Below are positions 6,026 to 10,664 of a stretch of 10,664 nucleotides of DNA, one piece after another. The DNA comes from Flavobacteriales bacterium (GTDB lineage Bacteria; Bacteroidota; Bacteroidia; Flavobacteriales; Flavobacteriaceae). The DNA lies in the NCBI GenBank assembly GCA_027008965.1, contig JALVDN010000186.1, positions 1-10,664 on the forward strand, read 5' to 3'. The notes under the pieces are model-generated. The model had not been told where the DNA came from. It did not search any database and saw only the letters and a program-made list of their open reading frames with translations. The translations under genes and the position numbers were made by a program. How positions within the stretch are numbered: position 1 is the first letter of the stretch; each line of letters starts with the position of its first letter.

Positions 6026-6958
6026 ATGATAAACCGGAGAAATATCAGGGCCAAAGTGATGCAACAACTCTACTCGTTGGATAAGACCGGTGAGAAGGAT
6101 TTGCAAAAGGCCGCAAAGGATTTGGAGAAAAATTTGCAGAATATTTATAAACTTTATTTGTTGCTACTGGATTTATGGGTGGCTATCAGGGATGCGGAAG
6201 CCGATTTGTTGGAGCGAAGACGCAGGAAATTTTTCAAGTCGGAAGAGGACATCAATCCCAATTACAAGTTTGTGAACAACCGGGTTTTGAAACAACTGGC
6301 GGACAATGAAGTTTTGCGTTCATTGGTTGAAAAATATAAATTGGACCGGATTTGGAATTATGAGAAGGAGTTGGTTCATTATTTTTTGGAAAAAATTAAA
6401 CAGTCGGATTACTACAAAAGGTATATGGCTAGTGATGAAGATAGTTTTGATGAAGACAAAAAGTTTATCATGGATGTTTATAAAAATATCATTGCTCCCG
6501 ATAAAAAATTGCATACCTTTTTGGAAGACTGGGAAATCAATTGGGCGGATGACATGGCTGTGGCCAATACGATGGTGATGAAGACATTGTCGGACATGCA
6601 GGAAAAAGACAGTAAGTATAAAAAACTTCCGGATTTGTATAAGAATGAAGGTGATGAAAAGTTCGGGAGAAACCTGTTGTTCAAAACTTTTCAAAACAAG
6701 GACAAGTTATCGGAGATGATCAAAGATAAAACGATCAATTGGGATTGGGAGCGCATTTCACATGTGGATAAATTGTTGATGATGATGGCCTTGGCTGAGT
6801 TTTTGTATTTTCCGGAAATACCCGAAACGGCAACCATGAATGAATATGTGGAATTGGCCAAAGAATATTCCACGCCCAAGAGCAACAGTTTTATCAACGG
6901 AATTTTGGATAAAATTTATAAGGAGTTAAAACAAAAAAACCAGATTAATAAAATCTAA
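6026..6958 (+). CDS. nusB: Transcription antitermination factor NusB (long Bacteroidota form)
   Basis: NusB binds boxA RNA with NusE (S10) and takes part in antitermination during rRNA transcription. This protein has 310 residues, about twice the length of the E. coli protein, which is normal for Bacteroidota. The N-terminus INRRNIRAKVMQQLYSLD is the usual start of the family. Residues about 20-150 form a charged helical insertion (LLERRRRKFFKSEED, DEDSFDEDKKF). The core C-terminal helices follow: WDWERISHVDKLLMMMALAEFLYFP (about 239-263), MNEYVELAKEYSTPKSNSFINGILDKIYKEL (about 271-301). The frame is open upstream to 5909, but ATG 6026 matches the family start, follows AGGAGG by 8 bases and lies downstream of a promoter box, while the extra 39 residues overlap the repeat element. 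The DUF1573 lipoprotein gene follows after 18 bases, a pairing usual in the phylum. Confidence 0.93.
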   Translation: MINRRNIRAKVMQQLYSLDKTGEKDLQKAAKDLEKNLQNIYKLYLLLLDLWVAIRDAEADLLERRRRKFFKSEEDINPNYKFVNNRVLKQLADNEVLRSLVEKYKLDRIWNYEKELVHYFLEKIKQSDYYKRYMASDEDSFDEDKKFIMDVYKNIIAPDKKLHTFLEDWEINWADDMAVANTMVMKTLSDMQEKDSKYKKLPDLYKNEGDEKFGRNLLFKTFQNKDKLSEMIKDKTINWDWERISHVDKLLMMMALAEFLYFPEIPETATMNEYVELAKEYSTPKSNSFINGILDKIYKELKQKNQINKI

Positions 6959-6976
6959 CTTTAAAAAATATATGTT

Positions 6977-7510
6977 ATGAAAAAGTTATTCATTCTGCTA
7001 TTGAGTTTAATTATTTTAACGGGTTGCGGTGAAGATAACCCGGCCAAGAAAGTGAAAGAAGAGAATTTGCAAGAAGCCCAACAGAAATTGGAGGCGATGA
7101 ATAAGTTTCCGAAAATGGAATTTCAATACACGGAGGTTGACTTCGGGAAACATAAAGAAGGGGAGGTTTTGGATACGGTTTTTGTGTTTAAAAATACGGG
7201 GGAGGCACCATTGATTATTTCCAAGGTGAAAACAAGCTGCGGATGTACGGCATCCGATTGGCCGCGCGATCCCGTGATGCCCGGAGATGAAGGAAAAATT
7301 GCCGTAGAATTCAACACACGAGGAAAATCGGGTAAACAAACCAAAACCATCACCATACACAGCAATGTGAAAGAAATCACTACTACGTTGAAGATTCATG
7401 CCATGGTGGAGCGTGACCCGAATGCTAAAGCAAAAACGAGTAAAGTTCCTAATTTGAAAAAATTACCAAAGGAATTACTTAAACCTACACCGGGAGGAGA
7501 AAGACCTTAA
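6977..7510 (+). CDS. DUF1573 lipoprotein
   Basis: This is a 177-residue lipoprotein. Residues 1-16 are a signal sequence with lipobox LTGC, so Cys17 would be lipidated. The following residues GED are acidic and recall the export signals that place some Bacteroidota lipoproteins on the cell surface, which is only an inference here. Residues about 25-45 form a short charged helix. Residues about 48-145 form one DUF1573 Ig-like beta domain: YTEVDFGKHKEGE, FVFKNTGEAPLIISKVKTSCGCT (Cys88 and Cys90), MPGDEGKIAVEFNTRGKSGK and TITIHSN. The tail is rich in Lys and Pro. The biochemical role of the family is not known to me. It sits 18 bases after nusB and directly abuts the next gene (TAA at 7508-7510, ATG at 7511), so the three are very probably co-transcribed. 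Confidence 0.92.
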   Translation: MKKLFILLLSLIILTGCGEDNPAKKVKEENLQEAQQKLEAMNKFPKMEFQYTEVDFGKHKEGEVLDTVFVFKNTGEAPLIISKVKTSCGCTASDWPRDPVMPGDEGKIAVEFNTRGKSGKQTKTITIHSNVKEITTTLKIHAMVERDPNAKAKTSKVPNLKKLPKELLKPTPGGERP

Positions 7511-8719
7511 ATGATAAAAAAATATCTTTTATCCGCATTGATCGTTTGGTCTGTAGTGGCTATTATCGGTCTTTTTTTGCGTTATATGCAAATTTGGCCG
7601 GTGGAGGTGAATTTTTCTTATTGGCTGCATGCACATTCGCATGCGGCTTTTTTAGGATGGATACATGCGGCTTTGGTGGTACTTCTTACGTATGCATTAC
7701 ATCCTTCCGTATTACAATCCGCTTTTTTAAAACGGCTTTTTTGGTTTTCGCAGTTGATGGTGGCAGGTATGTTGATTTCTTTCCCCATGCAAGGATATAA
7801 ACTTTTCTCCATTTTATTTCTATCCTTGTTTTTATTGGGGACCTATGTTTGGGCTTGGATTTATTTGAAAAAATTAGACAATGGAAAGGTTTATCCGTTT
7901 ACTTTTTCCTACGGAAAAACCGGAATTTTTTTTATGATATTGTCAAGCATCAGTCCGTGGATTTTAGGGGCGATTATTCATTTTTTAGGAAAAAACAGTG
8001 TTTGGTATAAGCTGGATATCTTTTTTTATCTGCATTTTCAATACAACGGATGGTTTTTCTTTGCGGTCATCGCACTTTTGATTTATTGGGTGGAGCGCTC
8101 CGGAATTATTTTGCCGCAACAACCCGTGAAAAAAGCCAAAAAGTTATTGACTGCCGGCGTTTTGCTGGGCTATGTGACCAATGTTCTGTGGATTGAACCG
8201 CCGCTCTATTATAATTTTATCGCTTTGATTTCGGTTATCCTTGAAGCTTGGGGTTTGTGGATTTTATTGGAGGTTTATAAGGATTTGCCTGAAGAATGGA
8301 AACAAAACAATATTGACGTGTGGATGAAATGGATAGGTGCGGGTTTCGGTTTGAAAGTGATTTTTCAGTTTATGGCGTCATGTCCATATCTGTCCATGGT
8401 GGCATATATATACCGCGATTTTATTATAGGATATCTTCATTTTGTGCTTTTGGGGGTTTACTCGGTATTTATACTTTGGATATCCCTTCATCTGAAATTG
8501 CTTAAAATTAAAAAATCATATATAATCGGTTTTTTCTCCGCATGGGCCGGTATGGTTACTTTTATTTTTATAAAAGGATTCATTCTTTGGTTCGGATGGC
8601 CGGGACATGATATCATACATTTAATTGTATTTGGTTTTACCTTTATAATGGTTCTGTTTATTTTATTGATTACTAAAGATGCTTTTAAAAAACTACATAC
8701 AGGTCAGTATTCAAGTTAA
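7511..8719 (+). CDS. 12-helix membrane protein with intramembrane histidines, NnrS/heme-copper oxidase subunit I-like
   Basis: This is a 402-residue protein with about 12 hydrophobic helices (starting near residues 5, 40, 73, 97, 137, 168, 211, 233, 273, 301, 335 and 366). Histidines fall within or at the ends of helices: H40, H42, H44 and H52 in helix 2 (WLHAHSHAAFLGWIHAAL), H175 in helix 6 (FYLHFQYNGWFFF), H310 in helix 10 (GYLHFVLLGVYS), and H366/H370 in helix 12 (GHDIIHLIVFG). Twelve helices with His in helices 2, 6 and 10 is the pattern of heme-copper oxidase subunit I. The helix 2 motif recalls WHAHEMLFG of NnrS. The paired His of helix 7 found in true oxidases is absent, so oxidase activity is not expected. 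Heme or metal binding is inferred. The gene follows the DUF1573 stop with no gap and overlaps prmA by 41 bases. It might instead be annotated only as a hypothetical membrane protein. Confidence 0.8.
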   Translation: MIKKYLLSALIVWSVVAIIGLFLRYMQIWPVEVNFSYWLHAHSHAAFLGWIHAALVVLLTYALHPSVLQSAFLKRLFWFSQLMVAGMLISFPMQGYKLFSILFLSLFLLGTYVWAWIYLKKLDNGKVYPFTFSYGKTGIFFMILSSISPWILGAIIHFLGKNSVWYKLDIFFYLHFQYNGWFFFAVIALLIYWVERSGIILPQQPVKKAKKLLTAGVLLGYVTNVLWIEPPLYYNFIALISVILEAWGLWILLEVYKDLPEEWKQNNIDVWMKWIGAGFGLKVIFQFMASCPYLSMVAYIYRDFIIGYLHFVLLGVYSVFILWISLHLKLLKIKKSYIIGFFSAWAGMVTFIFIKGFILWFGWPGHDIIHLIVFGFTFIMVLFILLITKDAFKKLHTGQYSS

Positions 8720-9512
8720 AGACAAAAGTCTTTCCGATATGATTACCGCACTTATGTACGGAGAAAATTTCGAAGGATTTTGGGAAGAGAAAGACCAATT
8801 GCATGCTTTTATTCCGGAAGAGCTGTGGAATAAAACAAGATTTGAAAACTTGATAATAAAACCCTTTGATTTGACCTATTCCTTTCAAAGAATTGAAGAA
8901 AAAAATTGGAACAAAGCATGGGAAGAAAGTTTTCAACCCGTTTGGATTGATAAAAAAATTTATATCCGGGCAGGTTTTCATCCGCCTTCACCTGATCATG
9001 ATGTTTTGGAAATTATCATTGACCCCAAAATGAGCTTCGGCACCGGTCATCATGAAACCACTTCTTTAATGATACGACTGATGTTGGAAGAAAATTGGGA
9101 AGATAAAACCGTGATTGATATGGGCAGTGGAACCGGTATTCTGGCTATTTTGGCCGAAAAACTAGGTGCCCGTGAAATTTTTGCCCTGGACGTGGACTCA
9201 TGGGCCTATGAAAACATGAAAGAAAATATTTTGAATAACCAAACGTTTCGTATAAAACCCATTCATGGTGATGCGCTTGCCCTAGCTGATTTGCCGGAGG
9301 TTGATATTTTTTTGGCCAACATCAACAGAAATATACTCCTGAATGATATGAAACACTATGTCAAAAAAATTACCGCCGGAGGTCTACTATTTCTTAGTGG
9401 AATTCTTGATGATGATGTGCCATTGATTGAAAAAAAAGCATTACGTTTGGGTTTGAAGCCGATAAAACAAATAGAAGAAAACGGATGGGTGGCCATAAAA
9501 TTTGGGCTTTAA
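8679..9512 (+). CDS. prmA: Ribosomal protein L11 methyltransferase PrmA
   Basis: PrmA transfers methyl groups from S-adenosylmethionine to lysine side chains and the N-terminus of ribosomal protein L11 in the cytoplasm. This 277-residue protein is near the usual length. The N-terminal substrate-recognition part (YIQVSIQV, about residues 6-70) precedes a linker. The family signature DPKMSFGTGHHETT lies at 115-128. The SAM-binding glycine loop VIDMGSGTGI is at 145-154, with an acidic residue after the second strand (ALDVDS, 169-174). The catalytic-region motif LANINRNIL is at 212-220 and GGLLFLSGI at 234-242. ATG 8679 gives the conventional start and means a 41-base overlap with the upstream membrane protein gene. 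The next in-frame Met, at residue 21, would cut into the domain. Translation is probably coupled to the upstream gene. Confidence 0.95.
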   Translation: MLLKNYIQVSIQVKDKSLSDMITALMYGENFEGFWEEKDQLHAFIPEELWNKTRFENLIIKPFDLTYSFQRIEEKNWNKAWEESFQPVWIDKKIYIRAGFHPPSPDHDVLEIIIDPKMSFGTGHHETTSLMIRLMLEENWEDKTVIDMGSGTGILAILAEKLGAREIFALDVDSWAYENMKENILNNQTFRIKPIHGDALALADLPEVDIFLANINRNILLNDMKHYVKKITAGGLLFLSGILDDDVPLIEKKALRLGLKPIKQIEENGWVAIKFGL

Positions 9513-9532
9513 CCTAAAAACCTATAAATTTG
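9502..9532 (+). promoter_or_regulatory. Promoter of clpS
   Basis: TTG at 9502-9504, inside the last codons of prmA, and TAAATTTG at 9525-9532 are separated by 20 bases. This is a full match to the Bacteroidota -33/-7 pattern. Transcription would start near 9539, before the ATG at 9564 and after the TTG at 9534. That supports the ATG start and gives clpS and the LysM gene their own promoter. Confidence 0.65.
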
Positions 9533-9563
9533 CTTGTTAAGGCAATTCATAAATAGAAAATTT

Positions 9564-9833
9564 ATGCGGGAAAAACATTTTCCTTTTGAAAACAAACTCC
9601 ACCAAAAAGAAGAAACACATCATTTGATATTGTTTAATGATGACTATCACACTTTTGATGAAGTAATTGAAGCATTAGTATATCATTGCGGACACAGTGA
9701 GCAACAAGCCGAACAATGTGCTTGGATAACACACTATCGCGGAAAATGCACTGTAAAAACAGGCAACTATGAGCAATTGAAATCCATGGCCATTGCCTTA
9801 TTGGAAGAAGGCTTAACGGTTGAAATATATTAA
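9564..9833 (+). CDS. clpS: Clp protease adaptor ClpS
   Basis: ClpS binds substrates with destabilising N-terminal residues and hands them to the ClpA- or ClpC-type unfoldase of the Clp protease in the cytoplasm. This 89-residue protein matches the family in length. It has the N-degron pocket motif FNDDYHTFDEVI (Asn25, Asp26, Asp27), the helix GHSEQQAEQCAWITHYRGKC with His57 at the conserved pocket position, and the C-terminal strand LLEEGLTVEIY. ATG 9564 is preferred over the in-frame TTG 9534, which lies upstream of the expected transcription start and adds ten residues without family similarity. prmA ends 51 bases upstream and the LysM gene begins 5 bases downstream. Confidence 0.93.
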   Translation: MREKHFPFENKLHQKEETHHLILFNDDYHTFDEVIEALVYHCGHSEQQAEQCAWITHYRGKCTVKTGNYEQLKSMAIALLEEGLTVEIY

Positions 9834-9838
9834 ATTTT

Positions 9839-10664
9839 ATGAAGTTAAAATTTATTTTAATTAGTGGTTTTTTATTGTTTTTTGTTTCTGTGATATCAGC
9901 GCAGGAACAAGTTATAAAACACACTGTGGAGCCAGGAGAAACCATTTACAGCATTGCCAGAAAATATAAAACCACGCCTTATAAAATTTTAAAATACAAT
10001 TCCGGTTTAGACACACATATTCATCCCGGTCAAGTAATTCTCATTCCTGCAGGAGAAAGTGTGTTGGATACTATTAAAAAAGCCGGATATGCCGGATTCA
10101 AATATCATACGGTTAAAGAAAACGAAACCCTTTTCAGTATTTCCAAACAATACAATACGTCTTTGGAGGATATAATCAGTGTGAACCATATTGAAGAGAA
10201 TAATATCAAGTTGGGGCAAGTTATCATCATACCCATCTATCCCGATCCTTTTAAAAAACTGGATACTACGAGATTTACGGTTTATACCGTTCAACCCAAA
10301 GAAGGAAAATGGAGAGTGGCTTATAAACACGGTATCACCGTGGAAGAATTGGAAAGATTGAATCCCGACATCAAAGAAAAACCACTGCAAATCAATCAAA
10401 AATTAATTGTTCCGAAGGTCAAAGCCGAAACCAAAACCGAAGAAGAAAAAAACTATCTTTTTCATGAAGTAAAACCCTTGGAGACCATTTACAGCTTATC
10501 TAAAAGATATAACATATCGCAAGAAGAACTTATTAAAAACAATCCCGAATTGACCGAAGGATTGAAAGCAGGTCAAATCATTAAAATTCCCAAGCAAAAA
10601 ACTCGGCAAGAACTTCAAGGCAAGTTTATATATCATAAAGTCAAACCCAAAGAAACGCTCTGGA
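9839..10664 (+). CDS. Exported multi-LysM protein, 5' part (runs off window)
   Basis: The frame is open from ATG 9839 to the end of the window (275 codons, no stop). Residues 1-22 form a signal peptide (MKLKFILISGFLLFFVSVIS, then AQ). LysM modules, which bind the glycan strand of peptidoglycan, follow at about residues 27-70 (KHTVEPGETIYSIARKY to GQVILIP), 89-132 (YHTVKENETLFSISKQY to GQVIIIP), 147-191 (VYTVQPKEGKWRVAYKHG to KLIVP) and 208-250 (FHEVKPLETIYSLSKRY to GQIIKIP). A fifth begins at about 264 (YHKVKPKETLW). The third has lost the usual ET[IL] turn and is the most diverged. In Bacteroidota such N-terminal LysM strings often precede a periplasmic-binding-protein-like domain, but the rest cannot be seen. 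It begins 5 bases after clpS and probably shares its transcript. Confidence 0.85.
   Translation, partial: MKLKFILISGFLLFFVSVISAQEQVIKHTVEPGETIYSIARKYKTTPYKILKYNSGLDTHIHPGQVILIPAGESVLDTIKKAGYAGFKYHTVKENETLFSISKQYNTSLEDIISVNHIEENNIKLGQVIIIPIYPDPFKKLDTTRFTVYTVQPKEGKWRVAYKHGITVEELERLNPDIKEKPLQINQKLIVPKVKAETKTEEEKNYLFHEVKPLETIYSLSKRYNISQEELIKNNPELTEGLKAGQIIKIPKQKTRQELQGKFIYHKVKPKETLW

Noticed and set aside
9534..9563. TTG start for ClpS
   Set aside because: It precedes the predicted transcription start, and the added residues do not belong to the ClpS fold.
1..10664. CRISPR array, tRNA/rRNA genes, transposase, phage genes
   Set aside because: No regularly spaced repeats, cloverleaf sequences, transposase motifs or phage proteins were found on either strand by reading.

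Overview
The window is AT-rich and looks like a chromosomal segment of a Bacteroidota bacterium, most likely of the class Flavobacteriia. The signs are a type IX secretion (T9SS) C-terminal sorting domain, a serine S46 dipeptidyl peptidase, an oversized (310 aa) NusB typical of the phylum, a DUF1573 lipoprotein, and repeated matches to the Bacteroidota promoter -7 box TAnnTTTG, with almost no Shine-Dalgarno sequences. I cannot name the genus.

Layout: (1) 2-652 (+) is the 3' part of an uncharacterised secreted protein, ended by a clear terminator. (2) 829-2346 (+) is a two-gene unit: a small T9SS-sorted protein and a fibre-like exported protein. It sits behind a TAnnTTTG box and a candidate operator and ends at a terminator near 2382-2424. 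(3) 2440-4656 (-) is an S46 dipeptidyl peptidase converging on that terminator. (4) 4657-6025 is the unusual part. A low-GC gene for a DUF2306 membrane protein (5040-5675) lies between two GC-rich intergenic elements (4784-4942 and 5691-5926). These are diverged copies of one repeat family in inverted orientation. Each can fold into a long interrupted hairpin whose stem is kept although its bases differ. (5) 6026-8719 (+) is a close-packed set: nusB, a DUF1573 lipoprotein and a 12-helix histidine-containing membrane protein resembling NnrS or heme-copper oxidase subunit I. (6) 8679-10664 (+) holds prmA, clpS with its own promoter, and the start of a multi-LysM protein that runs off the window.

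Functionally, the right half joins housekeeping genes (antitermination and rRNA synthesis, L11 methylation, N-degron delivery to Clp) with envelope proteins. The left half makes exported proteins: T9SS cargo, a fibre-like protein, and a periplasmic peptidase that releases dipeptides. No tRNA, rRNA, CRISPR array, transposase or phage gene was seen. The item most worth a second look is the inverted repeat pair around the DUF2306 gene, with its apparently covarying hairpins. The histidine-containing membrane protein is second.
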